The notes: generated from the sequence alone by a model not told the origin. Counted from the first letter of the stretch, positions 9,618 through 18,273 are shown. The stretch is DNA of 40,323 nucleotides from a bacterium (GCA_030698695.1 JAUYMR010000017.1:1-40323), one strand, 5' to 3'. Numbers and translations are program-made.

Positions 9618-10049
9618 ATGAAAATTTTATTACTTCAAGATATTAAAGGCATCGGACGCAAGTATGATGTCAAAGAGGTTAAAGAAGGTTACGCCAGAAA
9701 TTTTTTACTACCCAGAAAATTAGCAGTCGTAGCCGATGAAAGAGCTTTGAGTATGAAGGCAGAATCAGAGATTTATGAGCGAACGCTATTGGATAAGAAT
9801 CGCGCCCTAGCTAAGGATATAGAAAATCAAGCGATTGTCTTTAAAGTTAAAACTGGAGACAAAAAGGAAGTTTTTGGATCTATTAAAAAAGAGGACATCA
9901 AGAAAGTTTTGATTGATAGGGGTTTTGATATAGTGGATGTGATATTGCCGCACCCATTGAAAAAAATAGGCGACCATTCAGTTGAGATCGCTTTTGGCAG
10001 GGGAATAAAAGGAAGGGCGATGGTTACTTTGCAGTCGATTGAGGAATAA
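9618..10049 (+). CDS. rplI: 50S ribosomal protein L9
   Basis: [36 protein letters not shown]. Confidence 0.96.
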   Translation: MKILLLQDIKGIGRKYDVKEVKEGYARNFLLPRKLAVVADERALSMKAESEIYERTLLDKNRALAKDIENQAIVFKVKTGDKKEVFGSIKKEDIKKVLIDRGFDIVDVILPHPLKKIGDHSVEIAFGRGIKGRAMVTLQSIEE

Positions 10050-10314
10050 CGTTAACTACCTTTACATAGCGATGATTGCCGTCAAACCGTGTTTTTTTGG
10101 CGCTGGAGAACATTACTTTGCCGGTTACGCCAGCGTATAAAGTATCGTCGCCTCCACGACGAACGTTTTTGCCGGCTAAGTATTTAGAGCCTCTTTGGCG
10201 AATAATAATGCCGCCGATTTTAACGGTTTCATCATGATTGACCTTGACTCCAAGTCTTTTACTGATAGAGTCTCGTCCTAATTTAGTAGAGCCACCTGAT
10301 TTAGTATGTGCCAT
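10024..10314 (-). CDS. rpmA: 50S ribosomal protein L27
   Basis: [24 protein letters not shown]...[28 protein letters not shown]. Confidence 0.96.
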   Translation of the reverse strand: MAHTKSGGSTKLGRDSISKRLGVKVNHDETVKIGGIIIRQRGSKYLAGKNVRRGGDDTLYAGVTGKVMFSSAKKTRFDGNHRYVKVVNVIPQSTAK

Positions 10315-10442
10315 ATTAGTTGATTAATTTCGTGGTTGAGTAGTTTCTTAGCGGCGGACGCGCCGGATGAGACACTAGCCAACTTATAAAAGTATGATAA
10401 GATTTTAGCACCATAGCTTTTATTAAGTCAACTCTTCGCATT

Positions 10443-10580
10443 ATGAATTTTTGGCAAGAAAATAAAGTTAAAATATTCAATATAGTTTTATGGCTACTTC
10501 TGGTGGTGGCCAGTTTTGGCGTGGGATATTTGGTTGCCAAAGATAATAATCGAGCCCCGATAATTATTGAACAGCATTAG
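10443..10580 (+). CDS. small single-TM hypothetical protein
   Basis: Manual translation MNFWQENKVKIFNIVLWLLLVVASFGVGYLVAKDNNRAPIIIEQH* (45 aa), not in the ORF track because of its length; one hydrophobic segment. Confidence 0.55.
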   Translation: MNFWQENKVKIFNIVLWLLLVVASFGVGYLVAKDNNRAPIIIEQH

Positions 10581-10581
10581 C

Positions 10582-11871
10582 TTATCCCAGCCGGTCGTTT
10601 TTGATAAATATCCTTAACCCCTTAGACCAAAGTTTAACAGCTTGCCATGGATTGGTTATAGATAAAAGATAATTTAGTTCAACAAGTATTTTAAATATCC
10701 AACCCCAAAATCCGGATATGATTATTGATCCTAATTTAGCTATCGCATATTTGCCGCCGATGGGTATGACATAGGGATAGGTGATAGGTTGATAGATTCT
10801 ATGCTTTGTCTTGCTAGTTATTTCCTCTCTGGCTTTTATATCCTCAATAATATTGTTAGCTACAACGTCGGCCTGTACGAGCGCCGCTCGAGCGACTTTG
10901 GGAATGGTTTTTTCAGTAATCGGGTCGTAAAAACAAATAGCATCTCCTAAGGCATAAATTTTGCCGTATAGTTTTAAGTCTGGAGTGGCCGGCAAACATT
11001 CCATACCCGGAACGGTGACGATTTGTTTTCTTTTTTCCTCTCTTTTTAGGGGCAGGGTTTGCATAAGACTAGACGCCTTGACGCCGCCGGTCCAGATGAA
11101 TATATCATAATGAATTTCTCGGCCGCTTTTTAATAAAATCTTATTGGGTTTTATGCTATCAATAACTTCATTAAATGAAGTGTTGACGCCTATTTTTTTC
11201 AATCTGATAGAAGCTGATTCAATTATTTTTTCTTCAAATCCCGGCAAAATATTGGGAGCGGCTTCAATAATAGTGGTTTTGACATCGCAGCTATTCTTGG
11301 TTTCGGTCCTAAGCTCGCGAAGCCAGCCCTGTATTTCACCAGCCAGTTCCACGCCGGTAGAGCCACCGCCACCAATAACAATTTTTAAATCTTTTTTGCC
11401 ATCGCTGATATAATTGAGAATGCGATTACGTATCGCCAGAGCATCTATGAATGTTTTTAAAGACAGAGAATTTTCTTTTAGGCCCGGTATGTCAAAGTAG
11501 TTAACCTCTGACCCGATAGCTAATATTAAATAGTCATATTTAAGTCTGCCATTATCATAATGAATATCGCCCCCAATCAAATCCAAAGTGGTTATAGCGG
11601 CCCGTATAAAATTGATTTTGTATTTTCTAATAAGATTTCCAATTGGGATAGCGACAATTTCTTGCAGTTCTGGATAATTAGCCGTGGTTTTGGAAGTAGT
11701 GGCGGCTTCGTAAAGTGTGGGTGTGTAGGTATGGTAACTATTTTTATCCAACAAAATAACATCGTATTTTTTTTGAAGATGTAATTTCTTAATTTTTTTA
11801 GCTATGGCGATGGCGGTTCGTAAACCGCCGAATCCGGCGCCGAGAATAACAATAGACTGCTTTCGTTCCAT
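10582..11871 (-). CDS. NAD(P)/FAD-dependent oxidoreductase, type II NADH dehydrogenase-like
   Basis: IVILGAGFGGLRTAIAIAK, IVIGGGGSTGVELAGEI, YALGDAI motifs; C-terminal hydrophobic region. Confidence 0.9.
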   Translation of the reverse strand: MERKQSIVILGAGFGGLRTAIAIAKKIKKLHLQKKYDVILLDKNSYHTYTPTLYEAATTSKTTANYPELQEIVAIPIGNLIRKYKINFIRAAITTLDLIGGDIHYDNGRLKYDYLILAIGSEVNYFDIPGLKENSLSLKTFIDALAIRNRILNYISDGKKDLKIVIGGGGSTGVELAGEIQGWLRELRTETKNSCDVKTTIIEAAPNILPGFEEKIIESASIRLKKIGVNTSFNEVIDSIKPNKILLKSGREIHYDIFIWTGGVKASSLMQTLPLKREEKRKQIVTVPGMECLPATPDLKLYGKIYALGDAICFYDPITEKTIPKVARAALVQADVVANNIIEDIKAREEITSKTKHRIYQPITYPYVIPIGGKYAIAKLGSIIISGFWGWIFKILVELNYLLSITNPWQAVKLWSKGLRIFIKNDRLG

Positions 11872-11908
11872 TGATATAAGTTTAGCAGATTTATGCTAAA
11901 ATTTAGAC

Positions 11909-12919
11909 ATGAAGTTTTTGAGTAAATTAAAGGGCGGCTTGCGTGGCCAAACTGTATTGTTGCGAGTAGATTTCAATGTTGAGGGAGTGCATGATGCGCT
12001 AAGACTTTGCGCCGTTTTGCCGACCATAAAATTTTTGTTAAACAGAAAGGCTAAAATCATAATTTTGAGTCATCGTGGTAGGCCAACTCGCAAAACTCCA
12101 TCTTTGAGTTTAAAATTTTGTTTAAAATTTTTAGAAAAGAATGTCGGTCGGAAAATAACATTTCTGTCCACCATACCAGATAAACTTCCTATGGGAGAAT
12201 TGTTTGTGTTGGAGAATTTGCGTTTTTGGCCAGGAGAGGACGATAACGATATAGTTTTTGCTAGAAAACTGGCTGAGCTGGGAAATGTTTATGTAAATGA
12301 CGCTTTCGGCGTTTCTCATAGGGCCAATGCCTCGGTTACTAGATTGCCTAAATTATTGCCAGCTTATGCCGGCTTGCTATTAGAAAAAGAGATCAAGACC
12401 TTATCTAGTGTTATGAGATCGCCTCGTCAGCCGTTGGTTTTGATTTTCGGCGGAGCGAAGGTGGGAGATAAAATACCGGTTGTTAAGAAATTATTACCCA
12501 AGACGTCGGTGGTTTTACTAGGTTCATCAGTAATTGGTGATCGTAGTTTATTGCCCAAATCCAACAAGATACTTTGGCCGATAGATTGGTTGGCCGAAAA
12601 AGATCGGGCTTTTGACATAGGTCCGCTGACCGTTGATGTCTACGGTCAAATTATTAAAAAAGCCGGGACGATTATTTGGAATGGCCCCGTTGGCAGGTTT
12701 GAAGATAAAAAGTTTGCCGCCGGATCTATGTCAATTGCCAATTTAATAGCCAGAAGTAACGCTAATGTTATTATTGGCGGTGGCGAGACGACAACTGTAT
12801 TCCAAATGTCTCAAAGAAATCATAGCATTAGAAAAAATATATTTTTATCTACTGGCGGTGGGGCTATGTTGGCTCTGCTAAGCGGCAAAAAATTGCCGGG
12901 AATAGAAGCTCTTAAATAG
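11909..12919 (+). CDS. pgk: phosphoglycerate kinase (unusually short, 336 aa)
   Basis: VLLRVDFNVEG, LSHRGRP, ENLRFWPGE, VNDAFGVSHRA, IFGGAKVGDKI, WNGPVGRFE, STGGGAML. Confidence 0.93.
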   Translation: MKFLSKLKGGLRGQTVLLRVDFNVEGVHDALRLCAVLPTIKFLLNRKAKIIILSHRGRPTRKTPSLSLKFCLKFLEKNVGRKITFLSTIPDKLPMGELFVLENLRFWPGEDDNDIVFARKLAELGNVYVNDAFGVSHRANASVTRLPKLLPAYAGLLLEKEIKTLSSVMRSPRQPLVLIFGGAKVGDKIPVVKKLLPKTSVVLLGSSVIGDRSLLPKSNKILWPIDWLAEKDRAFDIGPLTVDVYGQIIKKAGTIIWNGPVGRFEDKKFAAGSMSIANLIARSNANVIIGGGETTTVFQMSQRNHSIRKNIFLSTGGGAMLALLSGKKLPGIEALK

Positions 12920-12970
12920 TCATTAAGCGATTCAATAATTTAATAACTCAATTATTACTAATAAAAAACC

Positions 12971-13807
12971 ATGCGTGATATAATCGTTATTTTTCATGGA
13001 GATTGTCCAGATGGGTTTAGTGGCGGTTGGGCGGCCTGGAAGAGGTTCGGCAATAGAGCTACCTATATTGCCGCCAAACATCATTTTCCACCCGTGACCA
13101 ATCTTAAAAACAAAGAAATTTACTTTGTAGATTTTATTTATCCCACAGAGATCACTAAAAAACTTATAAAAAACAACAAGCGGGTAGTTTTGATAGACCA
13201 TCATATTTCAGCCAAGCCCATAGCTAAACTTATCAAAGAAAAGCTATATCGTACCACTAATTCCGGCGCGGTGTTGGCTTGGCAATATTTTCATCCAGGT
13301 AAAAAAGTTCCTAAAATGTTGCTACACGTAGAGGATGTTGATCGTTGGCAATTCAAATTGCCGCATACTAGAGAAATTTCAGCTTACATCAACTTGTTTG
13401 ATTATAGTTTTAAAAATTGGAGCAAAATAGTGACTGACATAGATAACAAGAAAAAACTTAAAGAAATTATTAGTCATGGTAAGTGGGTATTAAAATATGA
13501 AGATCAATGGATAAACAAATTAATAAACAATGCTCAACTAGTAAAATTTTGTGGCTATAAAACGTTGATTGTTAATTCGCCCGTTTTGAATTCTGATATC
13601 GGCAATCGGCTTACAAAGATGCTACCGCCCGTAGGCATCGTTTGGAGTCAGAAAAGCGATGGGAAAATAGCAGTCTCTTTAAGATCAAGCGGCAGAGTTG
13701 ATGTTTCCAAATTGGCGGCAAAGTTTGGCGGTGGCGGACACAAGAGGGCGGCGGGTTTTGCCATAGATTCAAAAGAAAAATTTCCTTGGAAAGCTATCAA
13801 GAGTTAG
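12971..13807 (+). CDS. DHH family phosphoesterase
   Basis: HGDCPDGFSGGWA, VVLIDHHISA, GGGGHKRAAGFAI (DHHA1). Confidence 0.88.
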   Translation: MRDIIVIFHGDCPDGFSGGWAAWKRFGNRATYIAAKHHFPPVTNLKNKEIYFVDFIYPTEITKKLIKNNKRVVLIDHHISAKPIAKLIKEKLYRTTNSGAVLAWQYFHPGKKVPKMLLHVEDVDRWQFKLPHTREISAYINLFDYSFKNWSKIVTDIDNKKKLKEIISHGKWVLKYEDQWINKLINNAQLVKFCGYKTLIVNSPVLNSDIGNRLTKMLPPVGIVWSQKSDGKIAVSLRSSGRVDVSKLAAKFGGGGHKRAAGFAIDSKEKFPWKAIKS

Positions 13808-13872
13808 TCGGTGAGTTGTTTAATTGGTACGAAAAAGTTATCTGATCGGTTTAGTAGTTTAATCAATAAAAA

Positions 13873-14292
13873 ATGAACACGCTTTTTGATGATAAAAGAT
13901 TAGTGATTTATACCGATGGGGGAGCTAGGGGCAACCCCGGCCCAGCGGCTATCGGCGTAGTGGTTGGAAGTAAAAAATATGGTGAATACATTGGTGAAGC
14001 TACTAATAATGTCGCTGAATACAAAGCCGTTATTTTTGCTTTAAAAAAAGCCAAGGCGTTAATCGGCAAAAAAAAGGCGGCCGACGTAGAATTAGAAGTT
14101 AATATGGACAGTGAGTTAGTAGTTAGGCAATTAAACGGTGACTATAAGATTTTAGATGAAAATTTACAGCCGCTTTTTGTTGAGGTTTGGAATTTAAGAT
14201 TGGATTTTGGGGGGATTATTTTTAGACATGTTCCGCGCGAAAAAAATAAAGAGGCCGATGGATTGGTTAATGAAGCTCTTGACAATCAATAG
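13873..14292 (+). CDS. ribonuclease HI family protein
   Basis: LVIYTDGGARGNPGPAAIGVVV...NNVAEYKAVIFALKKA...DSELVVRQLNGDYK...REKNKEADGLVNEAL. Confidence 0.92.
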   Translation: MNTLFDDKRLVIYTDGGARGNPGPAAIGVVVGSKKYGEYIGEATNNVAEYKAVIFALKKAKALIGKKKAADVELEVNMDSELVVRQLNGDYKILDENLQPLFVEVWNLRLDFGGIIFRHVPREKNKEADGLVNEALDNQ

Positions 14293-14306
14293 CTATCTGC
14301 CATAAT
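14279..14306 (+). promoter_or_regulatory. sigma70-type promoter for the putative ncRNA
   Basis: TTGACA (14279-14284), N16, CATAAT (14301-14306), overlapping the 3' end of the RNase HI gene. Confidence 0.6.
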
Positions 14307-14312
14307 GGTCAT

Positions 14313-14606
14313 ATCGCACATTGATTGAAGGTTTATATCGAGGTTAGGACTGAAATTGGCCCGCGATGTCGCAGTTATGACGCCGCGGCGCGGCTGCGAA
14401 TCTTGTCTGGAGTCAGATTCATAGTTTTCTGGTTGTGGGAACTCTGTCTCTAGACAAAAAGCGGGATCCTCTCGGTCCAACCTCGATACTAATTTTTACC
14501 GGGATTAGGCACCGGCCTGTCTAGTCGGAATGCTTGGTCCCAATGGTGACGTGCGCCCCGTGAGGCAGCCCCCGTACGATATTTTCATCGTACGGGGGCC
14601 TTTTTT
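14313..14606 (+). ncRNA. putative structured non-coding RNA of unknown family
   Basis: No convincing ORF. Long-range helix TATCGAGGTT(a)GGAC/GTCCAACCTCGATA, CCCGC/GCGGG, TCGCAG/CTGCGA, a 15-position helix 14403-14417/14443-14457 with one mismatch; own promoter and strong terminator. Confidence 0.65.
14568..14606 (+). terminator. Rho-independent terminator
   Basis: GCCCCCGTACGAT-attttc-ATCGTACGGGGGC followed by ctttttt. Confidence 0.92.
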
Positions 14607-14712
14607 ATTAATAAGATTATTAATTTAAAATGAATTCGAAAACGATGAAAATAAATTCAAAGAATCATAATTAGAGAGCGGCAAAGCGGGGCGAGGGGGC
14701 GTGTTGCTGCTA

Positions 14713-14741
14713 TTGACTTATATAGTAGTATCTGATATAAT
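14713..14741 (+). promoter_or_regulatory. consensus promoter for the Ig/FN3-like surface protein
   Basis: TTGACT (14713-14718), N17, TATAAT (14736-14741); ATG at 14749. Confidence 0.75.
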
Positions 14742-14748
14742 TAATAAC

Positions 14749-15969
14749 ATGATTAATATGAATAAATATATCGCGATTGTTACAATTTTATTGTCTTTGG
14801 GATTGATTCTTCAGGTTGCCCAAGCTAAAAACAATAGTTTCCCTGTCTGGGATCAGATATCAGATAAATCTGTTATAGCGGGACAAACTATTCAATTTAC
14901 TGTTAATGCTTCAGATCCGGATGGAGATGCTTTGTCGTATCAAATCGTGAATTTGCCCAAAGGCGCTACTTTTAATAGTTCTAGCAGAATATTTAATTGG
15001 AATCCCAACGAAGGTCAAGTTGGCGGTTGGTTGGTATGGTTTAAAGTTTCAGATGGCCAGCATTTATCTGAAATGATGATTTATGTCAGCGTGATTAGTT
15101 CTCAACAAACGGGCTCAGCTAATACCTCTACTAATGTAACCAATGATGATGCGATTTATTACACTAATTATACTGCTTCGCCGACATTTCTTAGTTTCAA
15201 TCCCTCTCTGACAGCTACCGAGGGCGTGCTTTACAATTATCAAATTCAAGCGGCTAGCAATAACGGCAGTATGACCAAATATCGTTTAACCGATTATCCT
15301 GGTGGTATGTTTATCAATGAAACAGCTGGTCTGATAGCTTGGGTGCCGAATGAGAATCAAGGACGCGCTGAACCATATCAAGTTACTGTGGTTGCTACTA
15401 ATGGTCAGTGGGAATCGAGCAGAACTTTTTATATTACAGTTAATGATGTTCAGACTTCTGAAACTATAACTAATAATACTTCTGGTAACAAAAACGCGTC
15501 AGTGCCTACATCCGGTAAATCGGCCAAAGAAGTTATAGAGGTGAGCGATGTCGTGATTGAAGCTAAAGATAATGGCGATATCGTTGTTAGTTGGAATACC
15601 AATCTGCCGACAAGGGACAGAATAATTTATGACATTGTTTCCGAAGCTGATCGCACTAGCGACTATGAATATGCTTATGCCAGTTCGGAAAGCGATGAGT
15701 TGTCTAAAAATCACGAAGTTAATTTAGGCAAATTAGACGTCGGTCAGACATATTATTTTCGCATAGTTTCCAAAACCGATAAAACCGTTAAGATCGGCCA
15801 AGAGAGGATTTTTGTTCGTTTGGCTGATGGGGCTATAAATGATTTGGGTCTAGCTTCCGCTTTCACTGCGTTGGGCAGTCTCTTATTCAGTCCAGGTATT
15901 TTGTTTATAGTTATTATTATACTAGGATTTATGCTATATCGTGCTAGAAAGAAATCAGATTTGATATAA
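14749..15969 (+). CDS. putative surface protein: signal peptide, Ig/cadherin-like repeats, FN3-like domain, C-terminal TM anchor
   Basis: FPVWDQISDKSVIAGQTIQFTVNASDPDGDALSYQIVNLPKGATFN...FNWNPNEGQVG (Ig-like repeat, second copy at LTATEGVLYNYQIQA...); C-terminal hydrophobic helix + RARKK. Confidence 0.8.
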   Translation: MINMNKYIAIVTILLSLGLILQVAQAKNNSFPVWDQISDKSVIAGQTIQFTVNASDPDGDALSYQIVNLPKGATFNSSSRIFNWNPNEGQVGGWLVWFKVSDGQHLSEMMIYVSVISSQQTGSANTSTNVTNDDAIYYTNYTASPTFLSFNPSLTATEGVLYNYQIQAASNNGSMTKYRLTDYPGGMFINETAGLIAWVPNENQGRAEPYQVTVVATNGQWESSRTFYITVNDVQTSETITNNTSGNKNASVPTSGKSAKEVIEVSDVVIEAKDNGDIVVSWNTNLPTRDRIIYDIVSEADRTSDYEYAYASSESDELSKNHEVNLGKLDVGQTYYFRIVSKTDKTVKIGQERIFVRLADGAINDLGLASAFTALGSLLFSPGILFIVIIILGFMLYRARKKSDLI

Positions 15970-16010
15970 AATTTTCTTGGGTTTAGAGATCGTCGATCAA
16001 AAACTAAAAA

Positions 16011-16030
16011 CCCCCGCCTTGCGGCGGGGA
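16011..16030. terminator. terminator hairpin
   Basis: CCCCCGCC-ttgc-GGCGGGG flanked by aaaaa and ttttt. Confidence 0.8.
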
Positions 16031-16040
16031 TTTTTAATAG

Positions 16041-16068
16041 TCCGCCTCAGCTTAAAGCTTCGGCGGGA
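16041..16068. repeat. intergenic palindromic hairpin repeat
   Basis: TCCGCCtcAGCTTaAAGCTtcGGCGGGA. Confidence 0.6.
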
Positions 16069-16070
16069 CA

Positions 16071-16428
16071 AGCTGGTAATTCATAAGCCGGATTCTGTAT
16101 CAAGCAATCATTTATCTGGGATCAATATTACTATTGACCTCTAGCGGCACTCCCGCCTCAATGGCGGGCGCGGCCTTGCGCCCAGTAAGGATTTAGCCGT
16201 TTCATTCCAGTCTTTTAATCTCTATAACTGGACTAGACCAACTAGCTTGAGATTGGGTCTTCCGATTCCTTTCGAAACCGGACGTTTCTGCTCGCACCTC
16301 TGTATCACTACTGATGGATGTTATCCATTACTATTTTATCCCGATAAACATCGGGAGAGCGTCCGGACTTTCCTCCCAGTTCTTTTGACATTCGTCATGG
16401 GTCTGGGCGATTGCCCGAATTACCAGCT
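16071..16428 (-). ncRNA. rnpB: RNase P RNA (bacterial type)
   Basis: Reverse strand carries GAGGAAAGTCCGGAC (16361-16375) and ends ACAGAATCCGGCTTATGAATTACCAGCT; P1 AGCTGGTAATTC/GAATTACCAGCT pairs perfectly. Promoter TTGCAA-N17-TATCTT just upstream on the minus strand. Confidence 0.94.
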
Positions 16429-16471
16429 AGTTTTAAGATAACATAAAATACTATATTTTGCAATAGATAGA

Positions 16472-16501
16472 TTGACTTATCCAAATAATGTGTGCTATAA
16501 T
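16472..16501 (+). promoter_or_regulatory. promoter for the 16549 gene
   Basis: TTGACT (16472-16477), N18, TATAAT (16496-16501); SD GGAGG upstream of ATG 16549. Confidence 0.7.
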
Positions 16502-16548
16502 TAACTTTAGTAACTTGAACATATTAACTCTATTTCCTGGAGGAAATA

Positions 16549-16875
16549 ATGGAGATTGGGAAGCCAGAAGTGATTAGGGTTGTGCGTGATGAGAGCGGCC
16601 AAGTTTTACTAGTAGAGATACAACAGGAGGATGAGAGTGGCCTTATCCACAAGGCCACTTATCGTCGCATTAACGGGAAGATGATCCCCACAGATAAGAC
16701 GGTGACGGGTGGGCGGCTTGTCCAGAGTGATATTCCGTACTTCGTTTTGAAGTCCATGCGTAGGATAGCTATGGCCATATTTAATAAAAAAAATCCACCC
16801 AATGATCCGGAGGGACAAGCCGCCCTAGCCCAAAAGGTAGGGGAAGGAACGATGCTTCAACCGGAGTTGTTTTAA
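16549..16875 (+). CDS. hypothetical protein
   Basis: 108 aa with its own promoter, strong SD (tcctGGAGGaaataATG) and terminator; no recognised family. Confidence 0.75.
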   Translation: MEIGKPEVIRVVRDESGQVLLVEIQQEDESGLIHKATYRRINGKMIPTDKTVTGGRLVQSDIPYFVLKSMRRIAMAIFNKKNPPNDPEGQAALAQKVGEGTMLQPELF

Positions 16876-16887
16876 ATAAAAAAACAT

Positions 16888-16910
16888 CCCCCAACGGTAA
16901 CCGTTGGGGG
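16888..16910 (+). terminator. Rho-independent terminator
   Basis: CCCCCAACGG-taa-CCGTTGGGGG followed by attttc. Confidence 0.85.
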
Positions 16911-16919
16911 ATTTTCATA

Positions 16920-16959
16920 GCATAACATTATAATAGAATATTCTGTTATAATGTTATGC
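16920..16959. repeat. 40-bp near-perfect palindrome
   Basis: gcataacattataatagaat|attctgttataatgttatgc; half-sites differ at one position. Confidence 0.9.
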
Positions 16960-17040
16960 CTTTGAGGATGTGGGCAATAATAAAAGATAAAGACAATGAC
17001 AAAAAATGAGACTTAGCGCCGCCCGGCGCGGTTTTACTAA

Positions 17041-17067
17041 TTAGCACTCTTGACATGAGAGTGCTAA
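17041..17067. promoter_or_regulatory. CIRCE element (HrcA operator)
   Basis: TTAGCACTC-ttgacatga-GAGTGCTAA, perfect 9-9-9 inverted repeat upstream of hrcA; the spacer contains TTGACA. Confidence 0.97.
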
Positions 17068-17093
17068 TAGCTAATAATAATTTTAATTGCTTA

Positions 17094-17780
17094 ATGACTA
17101 TTAATTCAAGAACACAATCAATTTTAGAAACAGCCATTCGTGATTATATAAGAACTGGCAAACCTGTTAGTTCTGAACAATTATGTTGCGATCATGATTT
17201 TGGCGTCAGGCCGGCGACTATTAGATCCGAATTGAATTGTTTAATTGACGGAGGGTTTTTAATGCAACCGCATACTTCGGCCGGACGCGTGCCAACTGAT
17301 AAGGGTTATAGGTTTTTAGTGGATAATATCTTAGAAAATATAGCCGATGACATTATTCTAACAAGATCGCGTCTTAGAAATTTATTTGCCGAGGAGGCAA
17401 GTAAATTGGTGCAAGATTTGGCGGCGGAATTAAATTTATTAGGCGTTGGCTATGAGGCCAACGATGGTGATTTACACAAAGAAGGATTGGGCGGTCTTTT
17501 TGCTAAACTTGACTTAGCTGACAAAAAAGATATTTTTGAGATTATTAGTGATTTTGAAATGATAGATGATCGCATTGATAATATTATGAATCATATTTCG
17601 GGGCAAAAACCCAATGTTTTTATTGGCAAGAGCCCGATTACTAAAAGTCGTCATCTTTCAGTGGTGGCTGATATTTACAATAGGAATGGCGAACAATTAG
17701 TGTTGTTGGCAATTGGGCCCAAAAGAATGAATTACCCCAAAGTTATACAAACATTTACGATATTACATCAATATGAATGA
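17094..17780 (+). CDS. hrcA: heat-inducible transcription repressor HrcA
   Basis: ILETAIRDYIRTGKPVSSEQL...RPATIRSELNCLIDGGFLMQPHTSAGRVPTDKGYRFLVD. Start moved to 17094 because ATG 17055 lies inside CIRCE. Confidence 0.93.
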   Translation: MTINSRTQSILETAIRDYIRTGKPVSSEQLCCDHDFGVRPATIRSELNCLIDGGFLMQPHTSAGRVPTDKGYRFLVDNILENIADDIILTRSRLRNLFAEEASKLVQDLAAELNLLGVGYEANDGDLHKEGLGGLFAKLDLADKKDIFEIISDFEMIDDRIDNIMNHISGQKPNVFIGKSPITKSRHLSVVADIYNRNGEQLVLLAIGPKRMNYPKVIQTFTILHQYE

Positions 17781-18273
17781 TTATAAAGAAAAAAATAATA
17801 TGGGAGATGCCCAAGATGATTCCCAAACTGATTTACAAAAATGCGAACAGGCCAGAGACGAGAATCTCAATGGCTGGAAGAGGGCTAAGGCGGACCTGAT
17901 CAATTATCAGAAGGATGAGGTTAAGCGATTAGAAGAAATGGCGAAATTTAGCAATTGGGATTTAATAAGAGAATTAGTCGCTGTTTTAGATAGTTTTGCC
18001 GCCATGGAGGCCAGCGGCAACAACGATGGGGGCGATGCGTCCGATTTGAAAGGACTTTTGATGATCGGGCGTCAGTTGGAAGATGTTTTGAAAAAACGTG
18101 GTTTAGAAAGAATAAAAGCCGAAGTTGGCCAACAATTGGATACATCATTGCACGAGGCAGTGGAAGAGATGGCGGCTAACGGACCGCCCGGTAGCATTGT
18201 TGAAGAGGTCGGAAGAGGATATGTATTTAATGGCCGTGTCGTTAGGCCGGCAAGAGTTAAGATTAATAAATAA
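17773..18273 (+). CDS. grpE: nucleotide exchange factor GrpE
   Basis: RAKADLINYQKDEVKR...VLDSF...GLERIKAEVGQQLDTSLHEAVEE; between hrcA and dnaK. Start may be 17800. Confidence 0.93.
   Translation: MNDYKEKNNMGDAQDDSQTDLQKCEQARDENLNGWKRAKADLINYQKDEVKRLEEMAKFSNWDLIRELVAVLDSFAAMEASGNNDGGDASDLKGLLMIGRQLEDVLKKRGLERIKAEVGQQLDTSLHEAVEEMAANGPPGSIVEEVGRGYVFNGRVVRPARVKINK

Noticed and set aside
14286-14480. 64-aa ORF on minus strand
   Set aside because: Falls in the structured RNA candidate; no RBS or homology; probably chance.
14313-14606. tmRNA or SRP RNA assignment for the structured RNA
   Set aside because: No tRNA-like TPsiC arm/CCA end and no GGAAGGAAGCAGC-type SRP loop; left as unknown family pending an Rfam scan.
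16247-16441. 64-aa ORF on plus strand
   Set aside because: Lies antisense inside rnpB with strong RNase P RNA signatures; no coding evidence.
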